Positions 21,601 to 36,859 of a stretch of DNA of 64,000 nt are shown here, one piece after another. The first letter of the stretch is position 1. Each line of letters begins with the position of its first letter. The translations under genes were made by a program, and so were the position numbers. Origin of the DNA: Pueraria montana var. lobata (lineage: Eukaryota; Streptophyta; Magnoliopsida; Fabales; Fabaceae); the NCBI GenBank assembly GCA_026413185.1, contig CM048647.1:98415411-98479410 (forward strand). Direction: 5' to 3'. Under the pieces are notes generated by a model. That model was not told the origin of the DNA. It saw only the letters and a program-made list of their open reading frames with translations, and did no database searches.

Positions 21601-24071
21601 AGAGAAGACCTAAAAAAATTTCAGGATATCTCATTTAATTTTATTAAAAATAGATGTCTCCTCTCATTAAAAATGGAAATTATTATAAACATTGTGACAA
21701 AAAACTAATAAAGAAAACTATTACTGTGAATGTTATCTTTTTAATGTGAAGTCCTAGAAATATCAAAATTTCACGAGATGTTTGGGAGGTGAAATAATGA
21801 AAAGATTGTAATTTTTTTTGTGAGATCTGAAAAAATCATTCCCATTCAAATAGGCTTAAAATGAGAGAAGAGCTAAAAAAATTTCAGGATATCTCGTTTA
21901 ATTTTATTAAAAATACATATCTCCTCTCATTAATAATGGAAATTCTTATAAACGTTGTGATAAAAAACTGATAAAGGAAACTATTAATGTGATTGTTGTC
22001 TTTTTAATCTGATTGTTATTTGTCGTAGAAATATCAAAATTTCACGATATGTTTGGGAGGTGAAATAATACAAAGATTATAAATTTTTTTTTGGTGAGAT
22101 CTGAAAAGATCATTTCCTTCCAAATTGGCATAAAATGAGACAAGAGCTAAAGAAATTTCAGGATATCTCGTTTAATTTTATTAAAAATACATATCTCCTC
22201 TCATTAATAATGGAAATTATTATAAACGTTGTGATAAAAAACCTAATAAAGGAAACTATTAACGTTATTGTTAGCTTTTTAATGTGATTGGTAATTGACG
22301 TAGAAATATCAAAATTTCACGATATGCTTGGGAGGTGAAATAATAAAAAGATTATAATTTTTTTTTGGTGAGATCTAAAGATATCATTCCCTTCCAAATT
22401 GGCATAAAATGAGAGAAGACCTAAAAAAATTTCAGGAGATCTCGTTTAATTTTATTAAAAATGCATATCTTCTCTGATTAATAATGGAAATTCTTATAAA
22501 CGTTGTGATAAAAAAAACTAATAAAGGAAACTATTATTGTGGTTGTTATCTTTTTAATGTGAAGTCATAGAAATATCAAAATTTCACGATATGTTTCGGA
22601 GGTAAAATAATAAAAAGATTATAATTTTTTTTGTGACATGTAAAAAGATCACTCCCTTCCAAATTGGCATAAAATGAGAGAAGACCTAAAAAAATTTCAG
22701 GATATCTCATTTAATTTTATTAAAAATAGATGTCTCCTCTCATTAAAAATGGAAATTATTATAAACATTGTGACAAAAAACTAATAAAGAAAACTATTAC
22801 TGTGAATGTTATCTTTTTAATGTGAAGTCCTAGAAATATCAAAATTTCACGAGATGTTTGGGAGGTGAAATAATGAAAAGATTGTAATTTTTTTTGTGAG
22901 ATCTGAAAAAATCATTCCCATTCAAATTGGCTTAAAATGAGAGAAGAGCTAAAAAAATTTCAGGATATCTCGTTTAATTTTATTAAAAATACATATCTCC
23001 TCTCATTAATAATGGAAATTCTTATAAACGTTGTGATAAAAAACTGATAAAGGAAACTATTAATGTGATTGTTGTCTTTTTAATCTGATTGTTATTTGTC
23101 GTAGAAATATCAAAATTTCACGATATGTTTGGGAGGTGAAATAATACAAAGATTATAAATTTTTTTTTGGTGAGATCTGAAAAGATCATTTCCTTCCAAA
23201 TTGGCATAAAATGAGACAAGAGCTAAAGAAATTTCAGGATATCTCGTTTAATTTTATTAAAAATACATATCTCCTCTCATTAATAATGGAAATTATTATA
23301 AACGTTGTGATAAAAAACCTAATAAAGGAAACTATTAACGTTATTGTTATCTTTTTAATGTGATTGGTAATTGACGTAGAAATATCAAAATTTCACGATA
23401 TGCTTGGGAGGTGAAATAATAAAAAGATTATAATTTTTTTTTGGTGAGATCTAAAGATATCATTCCCTTCCAAATTGGCATAAAATGAGAGAAGACCTAA
23501 AAAAATTTCAGGAGATCTCGTTTAATTTTATTAAAAATGCATATCTTCTCTGATTAATAATGGAAATTCTTATAAACGTTGTGATAAAAAAACTAATAAA
23601 GGAAACTATTAATGTGATTGTTATCTTTTTAATGTGAAGTCATAGAAATATCAAAATTTCACGATATGTTTCGGAGGTAAAATAATAAAAAGATTATAAT
23701 TTTTTTTGTGAGATGTAAAAAGATCATTCACTTCCAAATTGGCATAAAATGAGAGAAGACCTAAAAAAATTTCAGGATATCTCATTTAATTTTATTAAAA
23801 ATACATGTCTCCTCTCATTAATAATGGAAATTATTATAAACATTGTGACAAAAAACTAATAGAGAAAACTATTACTGTGATTGTTATCTTTTTAATGTGA
23901 AGTCATAGAAATATCAAAATTTCACAAGATATTTGGGAGGTGAAATAATGAAAAGATTGTAATTTTTTTTTGTGTGATCTGAAAAAAATCATTCCCATCC
24001 AAATTGGCTTAAAATGAGAGAAGAGCTAAAGAAATTTTAGGATGTCTCGTTTAATTTTATTAAAAATACAT
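18693..24071. repeat. Higher-order repeat block A: four-monomer unit, ~1,076 bp, five copies
   Basis: The monomer type with GATAAAAAACTGATAAAGG starts at about 18693, 19768, 20844, 21920, 22995 and 24072, spaced 1,075-1,077 bp. Within each unit the other three monomers are distinguished by a TTATTGTTAGC-type variant, by TTTCGGAGGTAAAATAAT, and by GATGTCTCCTCTCATTAAAA. Copies 2 to 4 look almost identical, while the first and fifth are more diverged, as expected for local homogenisation in the middle of a block. Confidence 0.9.
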
Positions 24072-25699
24072 ATCTCCTCTCATTAATAATGGAAATTCTT
24101 ATAAACGTTGTGATAAAAAACTGATAAAGGAAACTATTAATGTGATTGTTGTCTTTTTAATGTGATTGTTATTTTTCGTAGAAATATCAAAATTTCACGG
24201 TATGTTTGGGAGGTGAAATAATAAAAAGATTATAATTTTTTTGTGAGATGTAAAAAGATCATTCCCTTCCAAATTGGCATAAAATGAGAGAAGACCTAAA
24301 AAATTTTAGGATATCTCGTTTAATTTTATTAAAAATACATATCTCCTCTCATTAATAATGGAAATTATTATAAACGTTGTTATAAAAAACTAATAAAGGA
24401 AACTATTAACGCGATTGTTATCTTTTTAATGTGATTGAAAATTGTCGTAGAAATATCAAAATTTCTTGTTATGTTTGGCAGGTGAAATAATAAAAAGATT
24501 ATAAGTTTTTTTTGGTGACATCTGAAAAGATGATTCCCTTCCAAATTGGCATAAAATGAGAGAAGACCTAAAAATTTTTTACGATATCTTGTTTAATTTT
24601 ATTAAAAATACATATCTCATCTCATTAATAATGAAAATTCTTATAAATGTTGTGATAAAAAACTAATAAAGGAAACTATTAACGTGATTGTTATCTTTTT
24701 AATGTGATTGGTAATTGTCGTAGAAATATCAAAATTTCACGATATGTTTGGGAGGTGAAATAATAAAAAGATTATAATTTTTTTTCTTGGTGAGATATGG
24801 AAAGATCATTCCTTTCCAAATTGGCATAAAATGAGAGAAGAGCTAAAAAAATTTCAGGATATCTCGTTTAATTGTATTAAAAATACATATCTCCTCTCAT
24901 TAATAATGGAAATAGTTATAAACGTTGTGATAAAAAACTGATAAAGGAAACTATTAATGTGATTGTTTTCTTTTTAATGTGATTGGTACTTGTCGTAGAA
25001 ATATCAAAATTTCACGATATGATTGGGAGGTGAAATAATACAAAGATTATAAAAAAAAATTTGGTGAGATCTGAAAAGATCATTTCCTTCCAAATTGGCA
25101 TAAAATGAGTGAAGACCTAAAAAAATTTCAGGATATCTCATTTAATTTTATTAAAAATACATATCTCCTCTAATTAATAATGGTAATTATTATAAACGTT
25201 GTGATAAAAAACTAATAAAGGAAACTATTGATGTGATTGTTATCTTTTTAATGTGACTGGTAATTGTCTTAGAAATATCAACATTTCACGATATGTTTGG
25301 TAGGTGAAATAATAAAAAGATGATCATTTTTTTTGTGAGATCTAAAAAGATCATTCCCTTCCAAATTGGCATAAAATGAGAGAAGACCTAAAAAAATTTC
25401 AGGATATCTCGTTTAATTTTATTAAAAATACATATCTCCTCTCATTAATAATGGAAATTATTATAAACGTTGTGATAAAAAACTAATAAAGGAAACTATT
25501 GATGTGATTGTTGTCTTTTTAATGTGATTGGTAATTGTCGTAGAAATATCAAAATTTCACGATATGTTTGGGAGGTGAAATAATAAAAAGATGATTTTTT
25601 TTTTTTTGCTGAGATCTAAAAAGATCATTCCCTTCCAAATTGGCATAAAATGAGAGAAGACCTAAAAAAATTTCAGGATATCTCGTTTAATTTTATTAA

Positions 25700-28600
25700 A
25701 ATTACATATCTACTGTCATTAATATTGGAAATTATTATAAACATTGTGATAAAAAACTAATAAAGGAAACTATTGATGTGATTGTTATCTTTTTAATGTG
25801 ACAGGTAATTGTCTTAGAAATATCAACATTTCACGATACGCTTGGGAGGTGAAATAATAAAAAGATGATCATTTTTTTTTGTGAGATCTAAAAAGATCAT
25901 TCCCTTCTAAATTGGCATAAAATGAGAGAAGACCTAAACAAATTTCAGGATATCTCTTTTAATTTTATTAAAAATACATATCTCCTCTCCTTAATAATGG
26001 AAATTATTATAAACGTTGTGCTAAAATACTAATAAAGGAAACTATTGATGTGATTGTTATCTTTTTAATGTGACTGGTAATTGTCTTAGAAATATCAACA
26101 TTTCACGATATGCTTGGGAGGTGAAATAATAAAAAGATGATCATTTTTTTTTGTGAGATCTAAAAAGATCATTCCGTTCTAAATTGGCATAAAATGAGAG
26201 AAGAGCTAAACAAATTTCAGGATATCTCGTTTAATTTTATTAAAAATACATATCTCCTCTCATTAATAATGGAAATTATTATAAACGTTGTGATAAAATA
26301 CTAATAAAGGAAACTATTGATGTGATTGTTGTCTTTTTAATGTGACTGGTAATTGTCTTAGAAATATCAACATTTCACGATATGTTTGGGAGGTGAAATA
26401 ATAAAAAGATGATCATTTTTTTTGTGAGATCTAACAAGATCATTCCCTTCCAAATTGGCATAAAATGAGAGAAGACCTAAAAAAATTTCAGGATATCTCG
26501 TTTAATTTTATTAAAATTACATATCTACTGTCATTAATATTGGAAATTATTATAAACATTGTGATAAAAAACTAATAAAGGAAACTATTGATGTGATTGT
26601 TATCTTTTTAATGTGACTGGTAATTGTCTTAGAAATATCAACATTTCACGATATGTTTGGGAGGTGAAATAATAAAAAGATGATCATTTTTTTTTTGTGA
26701 GATCTAAAAAGATCATTCCCTTCCAAATTGGCATAAAATGAGAGAAGACCTAAAAAAATTTCAGGATATCTCGTTTAATTTTATTAAAAATACATATCTC
26801 CTCTCATTAATAATGGAAATTGTTATAAACGTTGTGATAAAAAACTAATAAAGGAAACTATTGATGTGATTGTTATCTTTTTAATGTGATTGGTAATTGT
26901 CGTAGAAATATCAAAATTTCACGATATGTTTGGGAGGTGAAATAATAAAAAGATGATTTTTTTTTTTGCTGAGATCTAAAAAGATCATTCCCTTCCAAAT
27001 TGGCATAAAATGAGAGAAGACCTCAAAAAATTTCAGGATATCTCGTTTAATTTTATTAAAATTACATATCTACTGTCATTAATATTGGAAATTATTATAA
27101 ACATTGTGATAGAAAACTAATAAAGGAAACTATTGATGTGATTGTTATCTTTTTAATGTGACTGGTAATTGTCTTAGAAATATCAACATTTCACGATATG
27201 TTTGGGAGGTGAAATAATAAAAAGATGATCATTTTTTTTTGTGAGATCTAAAAAGATCATTCCCTTCCAAATTGGCATAAAATGAGAGAAGACCTAAAAA
27301 AATTTCAGGATATCTCGTTTAATTTTATTAAAAATACATATCTCCTCTCATTAATAATGGAAATTGTTATAAACGTTGTGATAAAAAACTAATAAAGGAA
27401 ACTATTGATGTGATTGTTATCTTTTTAATGTGATTGGTAATTGTCGTAGAAATATCAAAATTTCACGATATGTTTGGGAGGTGAAATAATAAAAAGATGA
27501 TTTTTTTTTTTGCTGAGATATAAAAAGATCATTCCCTTCCAAATTGGCATAAAATGAGAGAAGACCTAAAAAAATTTCAGGATATCTCGTTTAATTTTAT
27601 TAAAATTACATATCTACTGTCATTAATATTGGAAATTATTATAAACATTGTGATAAAAAACTAATAAAGGAAACTATTGATGTGATTGTTATCTTTTTAA
27701 TGTGACAGGTAATTGTCTTAGAAATATCAACATTTCACGATACGCTTGGGAGGTGAAATAATAAAAAGATGATCATTTTTTTTTGTGAGATCTAAAAAGA
27801 TCATTCCCTTCTAAATTGGCATAAAATGAGAGAAGACCTAAACAAATTTCAGGATATCTCGTTTAATTTTATTAAAAATACATATCTCCTCTCCTTAATA
27901 ATGGAAATTATTATAAACGTTGTGCTAAAATACTAATAAAGGAAACTATTGATGTGATTGTTATCTTTTTAATGTGACTGGTAATTGTCTTAGAAATATC
28001 AACATTTCACGATATGCTTGGGAGGTGAAATAATAAAAAGATGATCATTTTTTTTTGTGAGATCTAAAAAGATCATTCCGTTCTAAATTGGCATAAAATG
28101 AGAGAAGAGCTAAACAAATTTCAGGATATCTCGTTTAATTTTATTAAAAATACATATTACCTCTCATTAATAATGGAAATTGTTATAAACGTTGTGATAA
28201 AAAACTAATAAAGGAAACTATTGATGTGATTGTTATCTTTTTAATGTGATTGGTAATTGTCGTAGAAATATCAAAATTTCACGATATGTTTGGGAGGTGA
28301 AATAATAAAAAGATGATTTTTTTTTTTGCTGAGATCTAAAAAGATCATTCCCTTCCAAATTGGCATAAAATGAGAGAAGACCTAAAAAAATTTCAGGATA
28401 TCTCGTTTAATTTTATTAAAATTACATATCTACTGTCATTAATATTGGAAATTATTATAAACATTGTGATAAAAAACTAATCAAGGAAACTATTGATGTG
28501 ATTGTTATCTTTTTAATGTGACTGGTAATTGTCTTAGAAATATCAACATTTCACGATATGTTTGGGAGGTGAAATAATAAAAAGATGATCATTTTTTTTT

Positions 28601-30050
28601 TATGAGATCTAAAAAGATCATTCCCTTCCAAATTGGCATAAAATGAGAGAAGACCTAAAAAAATTTCAGGATATCTCGTTTAATTTTGTTAAAAATACAT
28701 ATCTCCTCTCATTAATAATGGAAATTGTTATAAACGTTGTGATAAAAAACTAATAAAGGAAACTATTGATGTGATTGTTATCTTTTTAATGTGATTGGTA
28801 ATTGTCGTAGAAATATCAAAATTTCACGATATGTTTGGGAGGTGAAATAATAAAAAGATGATTTTTTTTTTGCTGAGATCTAAAAAGATCATTCCCTTCC
28901 AAATTGGCATAAAATGAGAGAAGACCTCAAAAAATTTCAGGATATCTCGTTTAATTTTATTAAAATTACATATCTACTGTCATTAATATTGGAAATTATT
29001 ATAAACATTGTGATAAAAAACTAATAAAGGAAACTATTGATGTGATTGTTATCTTTTTAATGTGACTGGTAATTGTCTTAGAAATATCAACATTTCACGA
29101 TATGTTTGGGAGGTGAAATAATAAAAAGATGATCATTTTTTTTTGTGAGATCTAAAAAGATCATTCCCTTCCAAATTGGCATAAAATGAGAGAAGACCTA
29201 AAAAAATTTCAGGATATCTCGTTTAATTTTATTAAAAATACATATCTCCTCTCATTAATAATGGAAATTGTTATAAACGTTGTGATAAAAAACTAATAAA
29301 GGAAACTATTGATGTGATTGTTATCTTTTTAATGTGATTGGTAATTGTCGTAGAAATATCAAAATTTCACGATATGTTTGGGAGGTGAAATAATAAAAAG
29401 ATGATTTTTTTTTTGCTGAGATCTAAAAAGATCATTCCCTTCCAAATTGGCCTAAAATGAGAGAAGACCTAAAAAAATTTCAGGATATCTCGTTTAATTT
29501 TATTAAAATTACATATCTACTGTCATTAATATTGGAAATTATTATAAACATTGTGATAAAAAACTAATAAAGGAAACTATTGATGTGATTGTTATCTTTT
29601 TAATGTGACAGGTAATTGTCTTAGAAATATCAACATTTCACGATACGCTTGGGAGGTGAAATAATAAAAAGATGATCATTTTTTTTTGTGAGATCTAAAA
29701 AGATCATTCCCTTCTAAATTGGCATAAAATGAGAGAAGACCTAAACAAATTTCAGGATATCTCGTTTAATTTTATTAAAAATACATATCTCCTCTCATTA
29801 ATAATGGAAATTATTATAAACGTTGTGATAAAATACTAATAAAGGAAACTATTGATGTGATTGTTATCTTTTTAATGTGACTGGTAATTGTCTTAGAAAT
29901 ATCAACATTTCACGATATGTTTGGGAGGTGAAATAATAAAAAGATGATCATTTTTTTTGTGAGATCTAAAAAGATCATTCCCTTCCAAATTGGCATAAAA
30001 TGAGAGAAGACCTAAAAAAATTTCAGGATATCTCGTTTAATTTTATTAAA
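25700..30050. repeat. Higher-order repeat block B: seven-monomer unit, ~1,904 bp, about 2.3 copies
   Basis: The paired marker GTGACAGGTAATTGTC plus GATACGCTTGGGAGG recurs at about 25800, 27704 and 29608. Inside the unit, monomers with TACTGTCATTAATATTGG alternate with others at about 543-bp and 815-bp steps, so the seven-monomer unit contains dimeric and trimeric sub-structure. Confidence 0.82.
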
Positions 30051-30053
30051 AAT

Positions 30054-33000
30054 ACATATATCCTCTCATTAATAATGGAAATTATTATAAATGTTGTGAT
30101 AAAAAACTAATAAAGGAAACTATTGATGTGATTGTTATCTTTTTAATGTGATTGGTAATTTTCGTAGAAATATCAAAATTTCACGATATGTTTGGGAGGT
30201 GAAATAATAAAAAGATGATAATTTTTTTTGCTGAGATCTAAAAAGATCATTCCCTTCCAAATTGGCATAAAATGAGAGAAGACCTAAAAAAATTTCAGGA
30301 TATCTCATTTAATTTTATTAAAAATACATATCTCCTCTCATTAATAATGGAAATTATTATAAACGTTGTGATAAAAAACTAATAAAGGAAACTATTGATG
30401 TGATTGTTGTCTTTTTAATGTGACTGGTAATTGTCTTAGAAATATCAACAATTCACGATATGTTTGGGAGGTGAAATAATAAAAAGATGATCATTTTTTT
30501 TGTGAGATCTAAAAAGATCATTCCCTTCCAAATTGGCATAAAATGAGAGAAGACCTAAAAAAATTTCAGGATATCTCGTTTAATTTTATTAAAAATACAT
30601 ATCTCCTCTCATTAATAATGGAAATTATTATAAACGTTGTGATAAAAAACTAATAAAGGAAACTATTGATGTGATTGTTATCTTTTTAATGTGATTGGTA
30701 ATTGTCGTAGAAATATCAAAATTTCACGATTTGTTTGGGAGGTGAAATAAGAAAAAGATGATTATTTTTTTTTTTGCTGAGATCTAAAAAGATCATTCCC
30801 TTCCAAATTGGCATAAAATGAGAGAAGACCTAAAAAAATTTCAGGATATCTCGTTTAATTTTATTAAAATGAAATATCTACTGTCATTAATATTGGAAAT
30901 TATTATAAACATTGTGATAAAAAACTAATAAAGGAAACTATTAATGTGATTGTTATCCTTTTAATGTGACAGGTAATTGTCTTAGAAATATCAAAATTTC
31001 ACGATATGTTTGGGAGGTGAAATAATAAAAAGATGATCACTTTTTTTTGGTGAGATCTAAAAAGATCATTCCCTTCCAAATTGGCATAAAATGAGAGAAG
31101 ACCTAAAAAAATTTCAGGATATCTCGTTTAATTTTATTAAAAATACATATCTCCTCTCATTAATAATGGAAATTATTATAAACGTTGTGACAAAAAACTA
31201 ATAAAGGAAACTATTGATGTCATTGCCATCTTTTTAATGTGACTGGTAATTGTCTTAGAAATATCAACATTTCACGATATGTTTGGGAGGTGAAATAATA
31301 AAAAGATGATCATTGTTTTTGTGAGATCTAAAAAGATCATTCCCTTCCAAATTGGCATAAAATGAGAGAAGACCTAAAAAAATTTCAGGATATCTCGTTT
31401 AATTTTATTAAAAATACATATATCCTCTCATTAATAATGGAAATTATTATAAATGTTGTGATAAAAAACTAATAAAGGAAACTATTGATGTGATTGTTAT
31501 CTTTTTAATGTGATTGGTAATTGTCGTAGAAATATCAAAATTTCACGATATGTTTGGGAGGTGAAATAATAAAAAGATGATAATTTTTTTTGCTGAGATC
31601 TAAAAAGATCATTCCCTTCCAAATTGGCATAAAATGAGAGAAGACCTAAAAAAATTTCAGGATATCTCATTTAATTTTATTAAAAATACATATCTCCTCT
31701 CATTAATAATGGAAATTATTATAAACGTTGTGATAAAAAACTAATAAAGGAAACTATTGATGTGATTGTTGTCTTTTTAATGTGACTGGTAATTGTCTTA
31801 GAAATATCAACATTTCACGATATGTTTGGGAGGTGAAATAATAAAAAGATGATCATTTTTTTTGTGAGATCTAAAAAGATCATTCCCTTCCAAATTGGCA
31901 TAAAATGAGAGAAGACCTAAAAAAATTTCAGGATATCTCGTTTAATTTTATTAAAAATACATATCTCCTCTCATTAATAATGGAAATTATTATAAACGTT
32001 GTGATAAAAAACTAATAAAGGAAACTATTGATGTGATTGTTATCTTTTTAATGTGATTGGTAATTGTCGTAGAAATATCAAAATTTCACGATTTGTTGGG
32101 GAGGTGAAATAAGAAAAAGATGATTATTTTTTTTTTTTGCTGAGATCTAAAAAGATCATTCCCTTCCAAATTGGCATAAAATGAGAGAAGACCTAAAAAA
32201 ATTTCAGGATATCTCGTTTAATTTTATTAAAATGAAATATCTACTGTCATTAATATTGGAAATTATTATAAACATTGTGATAAAAAAACTAATAAAGGAA
32301 ACTATTAATGTGATTGTTATCCTTTTAATGTGACAGGTAATTGTCTTAGAAATATCAACATTTCACGATATGTTTGGGAGGTGAAATAATAAAAAGATGA
32401 TCATTTTTTTTGTGAGATCTAAAAAGATCATTCCCTTCCAAATTGGCATAAAATGAGAGAAGACCTAAAAAAATGTCAGGATATCTCGTTTAATTTTATT
32501 AAAAATACATATCTCCTCTCATTAATAATGGAAATTGTTATAAACGTTGTGATAAAAAACTAATAAAGGAAACTATTGATGTGATTGTTATCTTTTTAAT
32601 GTGATTGGTAATTGTCGTAGAAATATCAAAATTTCACGATATGTTTGGGAGGTGAGATAATAAAAAGATGATAATTTTTTTTTGCTGAGATCTAAAAAGA
32701 TCATTCCCTTCCAAATTGGCATAAAATGAGAGAAGACCTAAAAAAATTTCAGGATATCTCGTTTAATTTTATTAAAAATACATATATCCTCTCATTAATA
32801 ATGGAAATTATTATAAATGTTGTGATAAAAAACTAATAAAGGAAACTATTGATGTGATTGTTATCTTTTTAATGTGATTGGTAATTGTCGTAGAAATATC
32901 AAAATTTCACGATATGTTTGGGAGGTGAAATAATAAAAAGATGATAATTTTCTTTGCTGAGATCTAAAAAGATCATTCCCTTCCAAATTGGCATAAAATG

Positions 33001-35770
33001 AGAGAAGACCTAAAAAAATTTCAGGATATCTCATTTAATTTTATTAAAAATACATATCTCCTCTCATTAATAATGGAAATTATTATAAACGTTGTGATAA
33101 AAAACTAATAAAGGAAACTATTGATGTGATTGTTGTCTTTTTAATGTGACTGGTAATTGTCTTAGAAATATCAACATTTCACGATATGTTTGGGAGGTGA
33201 AATAATAAAAAGATGATCATTTTTTTTGTGAGATCTAAAAAGATCATTCCCTTCCAAATTGGCATAAAATGAGAGAAGACCTAAAAAAATTTCAGGATAT
33301 CTCGTTTAATTTTATTAAAAATACATATCTCCTCTCATTAATAATGGAAATTATTATAAACGTTGTGATAAAAAACTAATAAAGGAAACTATTGATGTGA
33401 TTGTTATCTTTTTAATGTGATTGGTAATTGTCGTAGAAATATCAAAATTTCACGATTTGTTTGGGAGGTGAAATAAGAAAAAGATGATTATTTTTTTTTT
33501 TGCTGAGATCTAAAAAGATCATTCCCTTCCAAATTGGCATAAAATGAGAGAAGACCTAAAAAAATTTCAGGATATCTCGTTTAATTTTATTAAAATGAAA
33601 TATCTACTGTCATTAATATTGGAAATTATTATAAACATTGTGATAAAAAACTAATAAAGGAAACTATTAATGTGATTGTTATCCTTTTAATGTGACAGGT
33701 AATTGTCTTAGAAATATCAAAATTTCACGATATGTTTGGGAGGTGAAATAATAAAAAGATGATCACTTTTTTTTGGTGAGATCTAAAAAGATCATCCCCT
33801 TCCAAATTGGCATAAAATGAGAGAAGACCTAAAAAAATTTCAGGATATCTCGTTTAATTTTATTAAAAATACATATCTCCTCTCATTAATAATGGAAATT
33901 ATTATAAACGTTGTGACAAAAAACTAATAAAGGAAACTATTGATGTCATTGCCATCTTTTTAATGTGACTGGTAATTGTCTTAGAAATATCAACATTTCA
34001 CGATATGTTTGGGAGGTGAAATAATAAAAAGATGATCATTTTTTTTGTGAGATCTAAAAAGATCATTCCCTTCCAAATTGGCATAAAATGAGAGAAGACC
34101 TAAAAAAATTTCAGGATATCTCGTTTAATTTTATTAAAAATACATATATCCTCTCATTAATAATGGAAATTATTATAAATGTTGTGATAAAAAACTAATA
34201 AAGGAAACTATTGATGTGATTGTTATCTTTTTAATGTGATTGGTAATTGTCGTAGAAATATCAAAATTTCACGATATGTTTGGGAGGTGAAATAATAAAA
34301 AGATGATAATTTTTTTTGCTGAGATCTAAAAAGATCATTCCCTTCCAAATTGGCATAAAATGAGAGAAGACCTAAAAAAATTTCAGGATATCTCATTTAA
34401 TTTTATTAAAAATACATATCTCCTCTCATTAATAATGGAAATTATTATAAACGTTGTGATAAAAAACTAATAAAGGAAACTATTGATGTGATTGTTGTCT
34501 TTTTAATGTGACTGGTAATTGTCTTAGAAATATCAACATTTCACGATATGTTTGGGAGGTGAAATAATAAAAAGATGATCATTTTTTTTGTGAGATCTAA
34601 AAAGATCATTCCCTTCCAAATTGGCATAAAATGAGAGAAGACCTAAAAAAATTTCAGGATATCTCGTTTAATTTTATTAAAAATACATATCTCCTCTCAT
34701 TAATAATGGAAATTATTATAAACGTTGTGATAAAAAACTAATAAAGGAAACTATTGATGTGATTGTTATCTTTTTAATGTGATTGGTAATTGTCGTAGAA
34801 ATATCAAAATTTCACGATTTGTTTGGGAGGTGAAATAAGAAAAAGATGATTATTTTTTTTTTTGCTGAGATCTAAAAAGATCATTCCGTTCCAAATTGGC
34901 ATAAAATGAGAGAAGACCTAAAAAAATTTCAGGATATCTCGTTTAATTTTATTAAAATGAAATATCTACTGTCATTAATATTGGAAATTATTATAAACAT
35001 TGTGATAAAAAACTAATAAAGGAAACTATTAATGTGATTGTTATCCTTTTAATGTGACAGGTAATTGTCTTAGAAATATCAAAATTTCACGATATGTTTG
35101 GGAGGTGAAATAATAAAAAGATGATCACTTTTTTTTGGTGAGATCTAAAAAGATCATTCCCTTCCAAATTGGCATAAAATGAGAGAAGACCTAAAAAAAT
35201 TTCAGGATATCTCGTTTAATTTTATTAAAAATACATATCTCCTCTCATTAATAATGGAAATTATTATAAACGTTGTGACAAAAAACTAATAAAGGAAACT
35301 ATTGATGTCATTGCCATCTTTTTAATGTGACTGGTAATTGTCTTAGAAATATCAACATTTCACGATATGTTTGGGAGGTGAAATAATAAAAAGATGATCA
35401 TTTTTTTTGTGAGATCTAAAAAGATCATTCCCTTCCAAATTGGCATAAAATGAGAGAAGACCTAAAAAAATTTCAGGATATCTCGTTTAATTTTATTAAA
35501 AATACATATATCCTCTCATTAATAATGGAAATTATTATAAATGTTGTGATAAAAAACTAATAAAGGAAACTATTGATGTGATTGTTATCTTTTTAATGTG
35601 ATTGGTAATTGTCGTAGAAATATCAAAATTTCACGATATGTTTGGGAGGTGAAATAATAAAAAGATGATAATTTTTTTTGCTGAGATCTAAAAAGATCAT
35701 TCCCTTCCAAATTGGCATAAAATGAGAGAAGACCTAAAAAAATTTCAGGATATCTCATTTAATTTTAGTA
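30054..35770. repeat. Higher-order repeat block C: five-monomer unit, ~1,363 bp, about 4.2 copies
   Basis: Marker ACATATATCCTCTC occurs at 30054, 31416, 32780, 34142 and 35504. Marker GAAATATCTACTGTC occurs at 30871, 32234, 33597 and 34959. Spacings are 1,362-1,364 bp for both. A GATGTCATTGCCATC variant is present in three copies (near 31216, 33942, 35305) and absent from the one near 32580. Confidence 0.92.
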
Positions 35771-36859
35771 AAAATACATATCTCCTCTCATTAATAATGG
35801 AAATTATTATAAACGTTGTGATAAAAAACTAATAAAGGAAACTATTGATGTGATTGTTATCTTTTTAACGTGACTGGTAATTGTCCTAGAAATATCAAAA
35901 TTTCACAATATGTTTGGGAGGTGAAATAATAAAAAGATGATCATTTTTTTTTGTGAGATCTAAAAAGATCATCCCTTCCAAATTGGCATAAAATGAGAGA
36001 AGACCTAAAAAAATTTCTGGATATCTCGTTTAATTTTATTAAAAACACATATCTCCTCTCATTAATAATGGAAATTATTATAAACGTTGTGATAAAAAAC
36101 TAATAAAGGAAACTATTGATGTGATTGTTATCTTTTTAATGTGACTGGTAATTGTCTTAGAAATATCAACATTTCACGATATGTTTGGGAGGTGAAATAA
36201 TAAAAAGATGATCATTTTTTTTGTGAGATCTAAAAAGATCATTCCCTTCCAAATTGGCATAAAATGAGAGAAGACCTAAAAAAATTTCAGGATATCTCGT
36301 TTAATTTTATTAAAAATACATATCTCCTCTCATTAATAATGGAAATTATTATAAACGTTTTGATAAAAAACTAATAAAGGAAACTATTGATGTGATTGTT
36401 ATCTTTTTTATGTGACTGGTAATTGTCTTAGAAATATCAACATTTCACGATATGTTTGGGAGGTGAAATAATAAAAAGATGGTCATTTTTTTTTGTGAGA
36501 TCTAAAAATATCATTCCCTTCCAAATTGGCTTAAAATGAGAGAAGACCTAAAAAAATTTCAGGATATCTCGTTTAATTTTATTAAAAATACATATCTCCT
36601 CTCATTAATAATGGAAATTATTATAAACGTTGTGATAAAAGACTAATAAAGGAAACTATTGATGTGATTGTTATCTTTTTAATGTGACTGGTAATTGTCT
36701 TAGAAATATCAACATTTCACAATATGTTTGGGAGGTGAAATAATAAAAAGATGATCATTTTTTTTTGTGAGATCTAAAAAGATCATTCCCTTCCAAATTT
36801 GCATAAAATGAGAGAAGACCTAAAAAAATTTCAGGATATCTCGTTTAATTTTATTAAAA